Both the position numbers and the translations under genes were made by a program. Below, in pieces: positions 13,630-20,274 of a stretch of DNA of 20,274 nt. Under the pieces are notes generated by a model. It saw only the letters and a list, made by a program, of their open reading frames with translations, did not search any database and had not been told where the DNA came from. Each line of letters begins with the position of its first letter. Within the stretch, counting starts at the first letter, position 1. Source of the stretch: a virus; IMG/VR virus record IMGVR_UViG_3300044954_000065, positions 1-20,274 of that record. One strand, given 5' to 3'.

Positions 13630-14166
13630 CTACCTCGATAGCTGCTTGACCGCTTCGTCTGCGATGCGTTCGCAAAAGCGGTCCAGGATTTCTTCATTGA
13701 TGCCGACATGCTCGCGCTGCGGCATCCGGCGGGTTCCGGTCGTGTGAAACGTCGAATACTCCACATCAGTTCCGAATGTCAGGCCGATAGCCCGGTCGAT
13801 GCGGACAATATCCCGCAGCGAATCGCCTGTCTTGCCGATCAGCGAACTCCGCAGCCGATCCTTGTCAATCAGTATCCGGGCGTGTCCTTTGCGGCGAATT
13901 GTGATAGGCGACAGCTTGGCCCACGGCTCCCCGCCAGGCGATTGCTCGGCTGCGAAGTTGGCCTTGTGGATGTCCTCCAGCTCTTTCAGAAATTGCTCAA
14001 ACAGCTTCGTGAAGTCCAGGTCCGCAAAATCCCGCTCCACCTGGGTCACAACGGCCTGGGCGATGCTGTTGAGGTCCGCTTCATTGCTGGCGCGAAACTC
14101 CGTTTTGCTGCGCCACTGGGGCGAGCGTTCGGTTGGCGTGCTGTGAAACTCGGCAGGATAGTGCAT
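13630..14166 (-). CDS. Phage virion morphogenesis protein (gpG-Mu / tail completion type)
   Basis: A 178-residue protein. The central segment NFAAEQSPGGEPWAKLSPIT followed by RRKGHARILIDKDRLRSSLI is the conserved part of phage virion morphogenesis proteins (Phage_tail_S / Mu gpG type): a helix, F..E..P.G.PW..L...T...K, then ILID...LR.SL. The end RDIVRIDRAIGLTFGTDVEY and FHTTGTRRMPQREHVGINEE also fits, with the H..G...MPQR.F..I pattern. Such proteins act in tail completion or head-tail joining. The start lies close behind the stop of the preceding gene (TGAACTGATG). Confidence 0.82.
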   Translation of the reverse strand: MHYPAEFHSTPTERSPQWRSKTEFRASNEADLNSIAQAVVTQVERDFADLDFTKLFEQFLKELEDIHKANFAAEQSPGGEPWAKLSPITIRRKGHARILIDKDRLRSSLIGKTGDSLRDIVRIDRAIGLTFGTDVEYSTFHTTGTRRMPQREHVGINEEILDRFCERIADEAVKQLSR

Positions 14167-14170
14167 CAGT

Positions 14171-14977
14171 TCAGACCCCCCGTGTCACCCTCGCGATGCA
14201 GCGCACCGTGAGAAACGACACGTACTTTCCCTCCTTGAAGTCTGCAAACTTGGTAATGTCTCCCGGCTCCACGATGCACCAGTTCACTTCCGTCACGCCT
14301 GGCAACCGCTGATTCTGAAACGCCCGCATGATCCGCTCCCGCCACAACAGGTTGCGGGAGTGGTTGGTCGTGAGCGAACTGTCTGTGTCCACCATGCCAA
14401 CGATGCAGGGATAGCCGTATTGGTCCCGGTTGTTTGTGCCAGCAGTGCCGACAGCCTGCTCCGTTCCCCCTTGTGCCACGATGATCGAGGGGAACGCAAT
14501 TTCCGGCGTGGCCTGCTGCGACCCAATCCCCTCGTCGCTGGCCACCTTGCGCACCAGGACGCTCGCTCCGGCCACCCCGGCCAACGACAGGGATTGAATC
14601 CGGCTCACCACAGCGTCCAAGCAGCGCTTGTGAAGCGAATCGGTGGCGACTGTGATAGCAAAGAACACCGGAACCGTGGCCACTTCCTGGGAATTGAGCG
14701 TGGCTTCGTTGTAGCCCCAGTACAGCCCGGCCCCCAGACTGAGCGTTACCGTCCCGTTTCCCGTGCGGCTGCCCCCCGAAGTCCAGGAGCTTGTTGTCAG
14801 GTTTCCGTCGGCGCTCTTGTAATAGACGACGTTGGCCGATCCGCTGTCCCCGCCGCTGATGGTGGCCGTGGCCGTGCCGTTCCCGTTGTCGGCAATCGCC
14901 AGCGTGGGCGCAGTTGGCCCCGCAGGGGTGCTCAGCCCCCCAAAGCCGCGCGTTATCAATGTTCTGGTCAGCGGCAT
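14171..14977 (-). CDS. Putative tail terminator / connector with N-terminal Ig-like domain
   Basis: A 268-residue protein in two parts. Residues about 20-110 (APTLAIADNGNGTATATISG, VTLSLGAGLYWGYNEATLNS) have the strand-and-turn texture of an Ig-like/fibronectin-like domain. Residues 110-268 begin with a helix SLHKRCLDAVVSRIQSLSL, then AFPSIIVAQGGTEQ, YPCIVGMVDTDSS, NLLWRERIMRAFQNQRLP and the strand KYVSFLTVRCIARVTRG, which resembles the alpha/beta layout of small tail terminator proteins. Role inferred from gene order between connectors and the tail gene cluster. Its ATG directly follows the TAA of the preceding gene. Confidence 0.6.
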   Translation of the reverse strand: MPLTRTLITRGFGGLSTPAGPTAPTLAIADNGNGTATATISGGDSGSANVVYYKSADGNLTTSSWTSGGSRTGNGTVTLSLGAGLYWGYNEATLNSQEVATVPVFFAITVATDSLHKRCLDAVVSRIQSLSLAGVAGASVLVRKVASDEGIGSQQATPEIAFPSIIVAQGGTEQAVGTAGTNNRDQYGYPCIVGMVDTDSSLTTNHSRNLLWRERIMRAFQNQRLPGVTEVNWCIVEPGDITKFADFKEGKYVSFLTVRCIARVTRGV

Positions 14978-15406
14978 TTAACTTTCCAATCGCGTACATA
15001 CGCACCGCCAGCGAGTTCCCAGCGTGTCCAGACTCACCTGCCCTACGATCCATACCAGACTTCCCGCGTCGGTAATCAGGTCGTTCGCTTTGACTCCGCA
15101 AAAATAGGCCGGTGTGGCTGCTGCCCCGGTCAAGGTCACCCAATCCGTCAGCCACCCTGGTATGTGCTTGTGAAATGCCGACGCATCGCGCAGCAGGACC
15201 GCCGGAAGATGCCACACCGTCGCGTCGTGTTTCGCCGCAATCTCCAGCGTTTGCCGATCCGTCCTCGACAGCGCGCGGCGCAGGGCCGTAACGCTGGAAA
15301 TCGTGACGTGCGATCCGCTTCCCACGTTCGTGCTGCGAAACGTAACGCTTTCGGTCCCGTCCCATGTCGCATAGTCGCCTGCAATCGTGGCGGCAAAGGC
15401 CGTCAT
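14978..15406 (-). CDS. Putative head-tail connector protein
   Basis: A 142-residue protein, MTAFAATIAGDYATWDGTES then TVWHLPAVLLRDASAFHKHI and GSLVWIVGQVSLDTLGTRWR. It is beta-rich with one longer helix (SRTDRQTLEIAAKH). Its place between the capsid/connector genes and the tail terminator-like gene suggests a neck or head-closure protein. No certain family. The stop is followed at once by the next ATG; its own start overlaps the upstream gene as ATGA. Confidence 0.55.
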   Translation of the reverse strand: MTAFAATIAGDYATWDGTESVTFRSTNVGSGSHVTISSVTALRRALSRTDRQTLEIAAKHDATVWHLPAVLLRDASAFHKHIPGWLTDWVTLTGAAATPAYFCGVKANDLITDAGSLVWIVGQVSLDTLGTRWRCVCTRLES

Positions 15407-15603
15407 GTAAACGCTTCCTCGGTTTCCTCAAACGGCCCCCCCGCAGCGGCAATGGCGGCATTCACTTGCGCCAAGCGGCCGTAGAGGTCGCCCCACGCCA
15501 CCGTTTGGCCGTCGATGTTGTAATCCGGCTTCGCGCCATTGGTCGCCAATGCGGCCAGGATGGCGGTGCGAATCGTGGCGAGGTATTCCAGGTCAGTCGG
15601 CAT
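15403..15603 (-). CDS. Small connector-type helical protein
   Basis: A 66-residue protein, MPTDLEYLATIRTAILAALA, then KPDYNIDGQTVAWGDLYGRL and AQVNAAIAAAGGPFEETEEA. Two helices flanking a YNIDGQTV strand are typical of small phage head-tail joining proteins of the gpW or DUF6148 kind. The start lies eight bases from the end of a strong terminator hairpin, so its ribosome site (GGGGCGG) is in the stem. It then overlaps the next gene as ATGA. Confidence 0.6.
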   Translation of the reverse strand: MPTDLEYLATIRTAILAALATNGAKPDYNIDGQTVAWGDLYGRLAQVNAAIAAAGGPFEETEEAFT

Positions 15604-15645
15604 AAATAAAAACGGCCGCCGCCCCTAGACAGAAGCGGCGGCCGT
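15604..15645 (-). terminator. Intrinsic terminator between head and connector/tail genes
   Basis: On the minus strand ACGGCCGCCGC (15645-15635), a 12-base loop, GCGGCGGCCGT (15622-15612), then TTTTTATTT. The 11-bp stem is perfect and very GC-rich with a T-run. It sits between the small head gene and the 66-residue connector gene, whose ATG (15603) comes right after the T-run. It would lower transcription of tail genes relative to capsid genes and may hide the connector gene's ribosome site. Confidence 0.78.
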
Positions 15646-15669
15646 CAGGCAAGTGACAAAGCGTTCGGG

Positions 15670-15855
15670 CTACTTGGTCCCCTTTTTCGGTTTCTCGGCG
15701 ACTACCAGCGGTGCATCGGCCAGTCCCACCGCATACTCGTTGTCCGTGGAAATCACTCCGGACCACGCGTTGTATTTCTCGATGGCCTGCGCCTCGTCGT
15801 CGGCATCGAAGACGTGTTCGCCGCCAGGCGGCAAGCTGACGCGATACTTCGGCAT
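15670..15855 (-). CDS. Small head-associated protein
   Basis: A 61-residue protein, MPKYRVSLPPGGEHVFDADDEAQAI in two strands and a helix, then GVISTDNEYAVGLADAPLVV and a basic tail EKPKKGTK. The longer frame to 16050 overlaps the major capsid gene, so ATG 15855 is chosen; it follows the capsid stop by 11 bases. The YRVSLP..EHVFDADDEAQAIEKY segment resembles a short beta-beta-alpha module seen in phage proteins near capsid genes. Function unknown; accessory capsid protein is possible. Confidence 0.65.
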   Translation of the reverse strand: MPKYRVSLPPGGEHVFDADDEAQAIEKYNAWSGVISTDNEYAVGLADAPLVVAEKPKKGTK

Positions 15856-15866
15856 GGCAAGTCCTA

Positions 15867-17021
15867 TCAGGCAGTGCTCTTGCAGACGCACCGCGGCTGA
15901 ATGACCGCAGCCACGCCACGTTCGCTGGCCTTGTACTTGGCCACAATGTCGCGGTTGAACTCGTCCTCGCTGTTGGGCGGCGCCTGGACCACGGTGATCG
16001 GCCAATTCTCCATGTAGGCAAACGCCTTCTTGAAGTTGCCGAAAAACCATGTCGTGGCGCTGTTCGTGCTGGCCTTGACGCGCGGCCCGGACAGAATCTT
16101 GTACTGACCGCCGATCGGGTTGTTGGTGTAGTAGGCCGTGGTGTTGCTGGCCCCGTCTCCAAAGCGGATGTTGTGGGGCAGGAACACGCGCTCGGCAGTG
16201 TGCTTCAGAGCCGACGGCAACAGGACCGCATCGGGACGCACGATCAGGTGATCTCCGCTGCTGGGGTCGGTCATGCCGTCAAACAGCAATTCGAGTGCTT
16301 CCACGTCGGTCCAATCGACCAGGGCGTTGGACGCCTGGACATTGACCCACGGGGTCGAAGCCTGGTACGTGTTGTAGGCCGTCCCCTTCCACTTGAAGTT
16401 GTTGGCCGTGCCGGTGGCGATGTCCACGATCCGCTTTTCCTTGTTGACACCCAGCCACTCGCCGACTTCCGCGGCCCGCATCAGCACGAGGTTGGTGCGG
16501 TCAAAGAATACGGCCTCTTTCGTCACGGGGACGATCAGGCCCTTCTTGACCGTGACCGGCGTGTCGATGTAGTCCTCGTTCAGGCCAACCAGCGGATAGG
16601 GCTGCCCTTCGTCCACCGTCTCGGCCTTGTCACCCATCTGGCCGATGCCGGGGATTCGCTCACCGTTGAACCGGGTCGGGATCGTGGTGCAAAGCTCATT
16701 CCCCAACGCGGAAGCCATTTCAAAGGCTTCCATCACCTTGGAGTAGACGATCTGGCCGGTGATGTTGGAGAAGGCCGAGGTATCGACCGCGCTGTTGGCT
16801 TCCAACAGGTTGATCGTGTTGCCCTGGCTGCGCGGGTCAAGCAGGCCAATGGCCTCGCGCCCGTCCGGGACCACAGCCTCGAACAGATCACGAAGGCTAA
16901 ACGATTCGGGGGCCAAATCCTTTGCTTCCAGGGCCTCGCGCAGGTGCGAAACCGTCGCCTGTGCGCCGTCCAGTTCGTAGCGGCGCTGAAGCTCACGATA
17001 GTTAATTCGCGGTTGACGCAT
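15867..17021 (-). CDS. Major capsid protein
   Basis: A 384-residue protein downstream of the protease-scaffold gene and preceded by GAGGAA eight bases before the ATG. The N-terminal 60 residues are charged and helical (NYRELQRRYELDGAQATVSH). The remainder carries HK97-like features: DPRSQGNTINLLEANSAVDT, ITGQIVYSKVMEAFEMASAL (N-arm and spine helix region), ETVDEGQPYPLVGLNEDYID with VTVKKGLIVPVTKEAVFFDR (E-loop and P-domain strands), and VGEWLGVNKEKRIVDIATGT. It ends in an A-domain-like C-terminus, FRDIVAKYKASERGVAAVI-type in wording (NRDIVAKYKASERGVAAVIQ). This would be the main shell subunit. HK97 fold assignment is by pattern and position. Confidence 0.83.
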   Translation of the reverse strand: MRQPRINYRELQRRYELDGAQATVSHLREALEAKDLAPESFSLRDLFEAVVPDGREAIGLLDPRSQGNTINLLEANSAVDTSAFSNITGQIVYSKVMEAFEMASALGNELCTTIPTRFNGERIPGIGQMGDKAETVDEGQPYPLVGLNEDYIDTPVTVKKGLIVPVTKEAVFFDRTNLVLMRAAEVGEWLGVNKEKRIVDIATGTANNFKWKGTAYNTYQASTPWVNVQASNALVDWTDVEALELLFDGMTDPSSGDHLIVRPDAVLLPSALKHTAERVFLPHNIRFGDGASNTTAYYTNNPIGGQYKILSGPRVKASTNSATTWFFGNFKKAFAYMENWPITVVQAPPNSEDEFNRDIVAKYKASERGVAAVIQPRCVCKSTA

Positions 17022-17065
17022 CGCAATTTCCTCGCGTTATGGTCCTGGCTGACAGGGTTGGTGCA

Positions 17066-17782
17066 CTACCGCAACTGCGCGGCAGCGATGTAGTCGAAGT
17101 TCAGGGTTTCCAGATTCGCCCCACCGTTCTTCACGCCGCCCCCCACGCACATTTCGGTGGCGCTGGTGTACGTAAACAGGTGCTTGATGGGCTTGTTGTT
17201 GCTGTCCACGAGCTGCACGCCGTTGACGTAGGGAATCGCCTCCGCCTGTGTGCTGCTGATCGGGTTGACCTCAATCTTGAGCGTTTGGTAGGACGCACCG
17301 CCCGCCGTGGTCGTGCTGGTGCTGATGGTCTGCGTCGTGGAAAGCGATGTCATGAACTTCCACACCGTGCCGCCGTCCACCTTGAAAATACACGCGCCGC
17401 TGGCCGTGGTTTTCAATCCGGCGCCGTCGTCCACGATGGTATTGGCGGCAATGGCGTCGATGAAGCCAAAGAACACATTGGCGTCATCCGTATTCGCCTC
17501 GGCGAACTGCAGCCGAGCCTCGCAGGCCAGCGGCTTATTGGCCGCAAACAAGAAGACTTCCTTGGTGCTGCGGATGTACGTTTCGTCGTTGTCGGCAACA
17601 GTGCCGTCGGAAGCGACAAGCGCCACAACACCCCCAGCCGTGTCCCCTACGGAAACCGTGCCGGAGTCCGTGGCAACCGTGGTGAAGTCGTCCGCCGTGA
17701 CGTAGTGGTAAAAGTCGTCAAAGATGTTGTGCGTGCGACGCTTCAGCCACTTGTCGGGCATATCGAGCAGGTTGATACCCAT
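17066..17782 (-). CDS. Probable capsid decoration protein
   Basis: A 238-residue protein between the protease-scaffold and major capsid genes, with AGGAG before its ATG (CAGGAGTTAAGCGATG). The N-terminus MGINLLDMPDKWLKRRTHNI is followed by FDDFYHYVTADDFTTVATDS. The body is beta-rich (LACEARLQFAEANTDDANVF, FGFIDAIAANTIVDDGAGLK, TLKIEVNPISST), a jelly-roll or LamG-like texture. It lies in the usual slot for head decoration proteins. It ends NLETLNFDYIAAAQLR. A minor capsid or scaffolding-associated role is also possible. Confidence 0.6.
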   Translation of the reverse strand: MGINLLDMPDKWLKRRTHNIFDDFYHYVTADDFTTVATDSGTVSVGDTAGGVVALVASDGTVADNDETYIRSTKEVFLFAANKPLACEARLQFAEANTDDANVFFGFIDAIAANTIVDDGAGLKTTASGACIFKVDGGTVWKFMTSLSTTQTISTSTTTAGGASYQTLKIEVNPISSTQAEAIPYVNGVQLVDSNNKPIKHLFTYTSATEMCVGGGVKNGGANLETLNFDYIAAAQLR

Positions 17783-17811
17783 CGCTTAACTCCTGTAAGG
17801 TCGGGCGAGCG

Positions 17812-17852
17812 CAAACAAAAAGGCACCGTGATGTCGTGGCACCACGATGCCT
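17812..17852 (-). terminator. Intrinsic terminator with nested alternative hairpin
   Basis: On the minus strand AGGCATCGTG (17852-17843), a 12-base loop, then CACGGTGCCT (17830-17821), forming a 10-bp stem with one G-T pair, followed by TTTTTGTTTG. A competing shorter hairpin, CGTGG-TG-CCACG (17846-17835), shares the left arm. It separates the protease-scaffold gene from the decoration and capsid genes, which resume with a strong AGGAG. Two alternative folds suggest partial read-through. Confidence 0.7.
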
Positions 17853-17918
17853 GCTGTTACGCTGGGGTCTGGCGGGTTAATTACTCCCGACAGTCGCCCG
17901 ATGAATTGTCCAAAAACT

Positions 17919-18899
17919 CTAGTGGCAAATCGCCCTGGCAAACTCCTTGCCATCTTTCGGGGCCTCGGCTTTCGATTCCGCCAGCTCCGTCTTGCCGCCA
18001 CTCTTGGTGACGGTTCCAACTGCCGGCTTCTTCTTGTCGCCCGACGGGGCGACTTCCTCGGCCACCCACGATTCGATCAGTTCCTTGCGCTCGGCGTCAT
18101 CTTCGGCCTTGGCAAGCCACTTCACCCGAGCCTTGGTCCCCTTGGGGATCATGCCAGCCGACTCCAGAGCGTCGAGGCTTTCCATCGTGGCCTTCTGAAC
18201 CAGTGCCGCTGCGCCCGCTTCCGGGTTCTTGCACTTGTGCAGTGCTTCCCCTAGTCGCTTCAGCGCCTTAACGTCGTCATCATCGTCGCCAATGGTTTCC
18301 AGCAGCAGGGCGCGGCCCTCCGCCTTTTCGTCCAGGGATTCGACCAGCGACTTCAGTGTTTGGTTTTCCATGTCCTCACTCTCGAAAAGGCTGGATGTAG
18401 TGGCGGGGCGGGTCACAATGTCCACGCTCCGCACGAGGTCGATCGACTCCACAATGGACTTTCCGCCACGGACCACTTCGGCGCCACGGGCGTTGTGCGA
18501 CAGGCCAAACAGTTCCGGCCGGCGCTCGGCGGCCTCAGTCAGCTTGCCGCTGCTGGGGTCGGACTTCAGGTAGTTCATGTCCCCGATAATGTCGCCGTCC
18601 TGCGACTCACGGACGTTGGACAACCAGCCGACACGATCCCTCACGGAACGCTCGACGCCCGGCGTCTTGCGGTCGGGATGGTCGTAGTGAACCGGCAGGC
18701 CCTCGTAGAGCTTGACTGCCTGGCGAATAGCCTGGCGGGAATACTCACGCGGCTTGCCCCCTGCGCCACGATTGCCGGACTCGCGCCCGAGAATCTTGAC
18801 GCCGCGAATGACGCCCGCTTCGGCATCGACTTTGATGTCGCCGCCGTGGACGGTTTCCAGGAGGTCAACGGCTGCGCGTTTCTTGGTGGCAGTTGCCAT
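17919..18899 (-). CDS. Prohead protease fused to scaffold
   Basis: A 326-residue protein. Residues 1-175 look like a phage prohead serine protease: GVIRGVKILGRES, EGLPVHYDHPD (His71 or His74), FGLSHNARG (candidate nucleophile Ser134, next to His135) and IDLVRSVDIVTRPATTSSLF (Asp160), ending just before an acidic linker. Residues 178-326 are charged and helical (ENQTLKSLVESLDEKAEGRA, GDDDDDVKALKRLG, AKAEDDAERKELIESW), typical of a scaffold. The C-terminal tail is Lys/Glu-rich. The protease would process the scaffold and capsid precursor in the procapsid, upstream of capsid genes as expected. An internal ATG at 18371 (residue 177) could give a separate scaffold of 150 residues. Catalytic assignments are by motif. 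Confidence 0.8.
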   Translation of the reverse strand: MATATKKRAAVDLLETVHGGDIKVDAEAGVIRGVKILGRESGNRGAGGKPREYSRQAIRQAVKLYEGLPVHYDHPDRKTPGVERSVRDRVGWLSNVRESQDGDIIGDMNYLKSDPSSGKLTEAAERRPELFGLSHNARGAEVVRGGKSIVESIDLVRSVDIVTRPATTSSLFESEDMENQTLKSLVESLDEKAEGRALLLETIGDDDDDVKALKRLGEALHKCKNPEAGAAALVQKATMESLDALESAGMIPKGTKARVKWLAKAEDDAERKELIESWVAEEVAPSGDKKKPAVGTVTKSGGKTELAESKAEAPKDGKEFARAICH

Positions 18900-18930
18900 A
18901 CACTTTTATGCTACGGCAGAAATCGTGGGT

Positions 18931-18949
18931 CGCAATACATGCCATTGCG
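18931..18949. other. Perfect 6-bp inverted repeat between zinc-ribbon and protease genes
   Basis: CGCAAT (18931-18936) and ATTGCG (18944-18949) with loop ACATGCC, immediately after the TAA of the zinc-ribbon gene on the minus strand. No T-run follows, so a terminator is unlikely. The 50-base gap otherwise holds only the leader of the protease gene. Confidence 0.3.
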
Positions 18950-19168
18950 TTATGACTTAGGCGACTTCCACCGCCGCCGGATGCTATCAGCGGGGCGAAT
19001 GATCTTGTTTTCTTCGGGTCGGTGGCGGCAGTTGGGGTGCGGACAACCAAAGTAGCCCACCTGCCGATCCCCGATCTGGAACGAATTGAGGATGCGCAGC
19101 GCCGCCTTGCCGCACTCAGGGCAGGTGTCACCAGGGCGCAAGCGGTCTGGCATGGTGGAGACGATCAT
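18950..19168 (-). CDS. Zinc-ribbon protein with Ogr/Delta-type cysteine spacing
   Basis: A 72-residue protein. The Cys pattern is CPEC (C-x2-C), 22 residues, then CPHPNC (C-x4-C). The total C-x2-C-x22-C-x4-C is exactly that of the Ogr/Delta family of P2-type late transcription activators, which bind zinc and the RNA polymerase alpha subunit. The length also matches (about 72 residues). The rest, LRILNSFQIGDRQVGYFG, has strands as in a ribbon, and the end IIRPADSIRRRWKSPKS is basic. It overlaps the upstream gene as ATGA. A second in-frame Met is at 19153. A generic zinc ribbon is the alternative; conserved residues beyond the cysteines could not be confirmed. Confidence 0.65.
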   Translation of the reverse strand: MIVSTMPDRLRPGDTCPECGKAALRILNSFQIGDRQVGYFGCPHPNCRHRPEENKIIRPADSIRRRWKSPKS

Positions 19169-20274
19169 GCTTTTGGTGCCGGCTGGGATATTTGCTTGAA
19201 GCCTCTTTCTGTGTAGTGCTTCAGGTCGGCCGGGTCGTTGGCATCGACACGCACAATATGCCCTTCTGCATTCTGCATGAAGTACGACCCCTCTAGTCCG
19301 CGGCGCGTTTTGTGATAGAGCCGGTTTGCTTCTTGCTTGTCTCCACCAGCAGAAATGCGAGCTGTTTTGTCGCGGTTCGTTATTTCAGCGGCCCTTTGTG
19401 CGTTGTATGCTTCTATTTCCGCCCTTGAAATAGCACGATTGACGGCAGCTTGACTGATGCCGAACAACTCGGATGGATGAGCGCGCGTCCCGTCTGCAAG
19501 CGTGACGTAATGCCGCAATGGCTTGCCGGTAATATCCGACTTGATGAAAAGGTCGGGACGAATCGGATAGCCGTAGATTGGATCTCCGTCGTGGTTGTAG
19601 CTTACTATTCGGTCTTGCTTTAGTCCGTTTTCGCGGTACACATCAGACAGCGACTTCAACACTTCTTCGCGTTCGGCCTTGCTTAGCTTTGCACCTACTG
19701 CGAACCTCACTCGCTTTTCGCCGCCACCCTTCGCGCACGTGTTCCCTACCTGAAATCCCCCGGCCCCAGTGCCGCAGTTATCGCCCTGGCTTTCCGTTAT
19801 GTTTGCCGACTTCTTACTGAACGTGCCACGGTTGCCGGTTGCTGATTTGATTTGGGTCGGGTGGAAGGCAACGTACTCCTTCGGACCACCGCCGTCCGTT
19901 CTATCAATTACGACGCCGTCGTGCCCGCGCTTAATTAGTTCTGCTTTGAAGGCAACTGGGTCTTTGGGATAGCCAGATATGGTTATGTCGATTCCCATCG
20001 CCTTGATGCTTTTCACGGATCTGGAATAGGCATCGCTGCTGCTGTAGTCCAACTCAAACGGTTTGTTCAACTGCAAATAAACGGCTTTTACCATTGGAGC
20101 GCCGGAACGCATCAGGGAGTAATCGCTTGCCAGTCCTGGCGAGGCCGAGAAATAGAACCCCGCACCAAAATAGCCAGCATCAGTCTGCCCCATTCTGTCT
20201 GGATCAAACTCTGTAAACCATCTCCCTGTCCCGTGATACACCACCAGCGGCTTGCCCTGTTCGTCCACAACTTT
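19165..20274 (-). CDS. ADP-ribosyltransferase domain at the C-terminus of a MuF-like head protein (5' part missing)
   Basis: The frame is open at the right edge (KVVDEQGKPL), so the start lies outside. About 145 visible residues match the ART domain found on phage head and polyvalent proteins: VVYHGTGRWF (His12, counted from the GTG at 20268), GFYFSASPG (Tyr39), VKAVYLQLNKPFEL, GHDGVVIDR and KEYVAFHPTQIKSATGNRGT (Glu131). His, Tyr and Glu give an H-Y-E triad as in diphtheria-toxin-like transferases, which use NAD+ to modify proteins or nucleic acids. A linker CGTGAGGFQVGNTCAKG follows, then about 180 residues I do not recognise (ADGTRAHPSELFGISQAAVN, RRGLEGSYFMQNAEGHIVRV). The missing part upstream probably holds the portal-proximal head domain. 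Confidence 0.78.
   Translation of the reverse strand, partial: KVVDEQGKPLVVYHGTGRWFTEFDPDRMGQTDAGYFGAGFYFSASPGLASDYSLMRSGAPMVKAVYLQLNKPFELDYSSSDAYSRSVKSIKAMGIDITISGYPKDPVAFKAELIKRGHDGVVIDRTDGGGPKEYVAFHPTQIKSATGNRGTFSKKSANITESQGDNCGTGAGGFQVGNTCAKGGGEKRVRFAVGAKLSKAEREEVLKSLSDVYRENGLKQDRIVSYNHDGDPIYGYPIRPDLFIKSDITGKPLRHYVTLADGTRAHPSELFGISQAAVNRAISRAEIEAYNAQRAAEITNRDKTARISAGGDKQEANRLYHKTRRGLEGSYFMQNAEGHIVRVDANDPADLKHYTERGFKQISQPAPKA

Noticed and set aside
14166-15461. Very long minus-strand frame of 431 residues over three connector genes
   Set aside because: The same stretch is explained by three coupled genes with proper starts. The long frame is rich in Arg, Gly and His, as GC-rich shadow frames are.
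17786-18019. Minus-strand frame of 77 residues at the scaffold end
   Set aside because: It runs through the terminator and overlaps the scaffold coding region by about 100 bases in another frame. Probably a shadow.
1-20274. tRNA, rRNA, CRISPR array, insertion sequence or host genes
   Set aside because: No cloverleaf, rRNA-like stretch, regular spacer repeat, transposase or clear host gene was seen on either strand.

Overview
The window is a contiguous block of a temperate tailed-phage genome. It is high in G+C and densely coding. It has a short tape measure gene and a tail-tube gene but no sheath gene, which points to a siphovirus with a long non-contractile tail. From memory, the style of several proteins (the RecT-like annealing protein, the small winged-helix protein, the head protein carrying an ART domain, the protease-scaffold fusion) recalls phages and prophages of Planctomycetes. 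I could not run a search, so the host is an inference. No host genes, tRNA, rRNA, CRISPR array or insertion sequence is visible.

Left block (1 to about 3390, minus strand): an early replication and recombination operon read leftward. From its promoter end it holds two or three small unknown proteins, a small winged-helix protein, a YqaJ-type exonuclease, a RecT-like annealing protein, a small PD-(D/E)XK-like protein, and the start of a replication protein cut off by the window edge. Most junctions are 4-base ATGA overlaps or similar, suggesting translational coupling.

Switch region (about 3390 to 4000): a small XRE-family repressor is read in the same direction as, and just upstream of, the early operon. 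Two matching candidate promoters (TTGCAC, 17-base spacer, weak -10) each carry a GTTAC/GTAAC operator-like site. A repeat-bearing intergenic stretch then precedes a plus-strand tyrosine recombinase and a small thermonuclease-like protein (4003 to 5340).

Right block (5349 to 20274, minus strand): late structural genes, in transcription order from the right edge. They are a MuF-like head protein C-terminus with an ADP-ribosyltransferase domain, a zinc-ribbon protein with the exact Ogr/Delta cysteine spacing, a prohead protease-scaffold fusion, a probable decoration protein, the major capsid protein, a small head protein, three connector-type proteins, a virion morphogenesis protein, a small unknown protein, the tail tube, a tail assembly chaperone with a frameshift extension, the tape measure, and four tail tip/baseplate/fibre proteins. 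Two intrinsic terminators inside this operon separate the protease-scaffold, capsid and connector-tail segments and probably tune their relative output. Portal and terminase are expected beyond the right edge, and the rest of the replication genes beyond the left edge. No lysis genes are visible.

The strongest special signal is a textbook -1 ribosomal frameshift site in the tail assembly chaperone gene: A AAA AAC in the correct frame, a 6-base spacer, and a perfect 9-bp stem-loop. It would fuse this protein to a cysteine-rich downstream reading frame. Other points of interest are the ART domain on a head protein, the Ogr/Delta-like zinc protein inside the late operon, the repressor and early operon sharing one direction with twin operators, and the nuclease next to the integrase.
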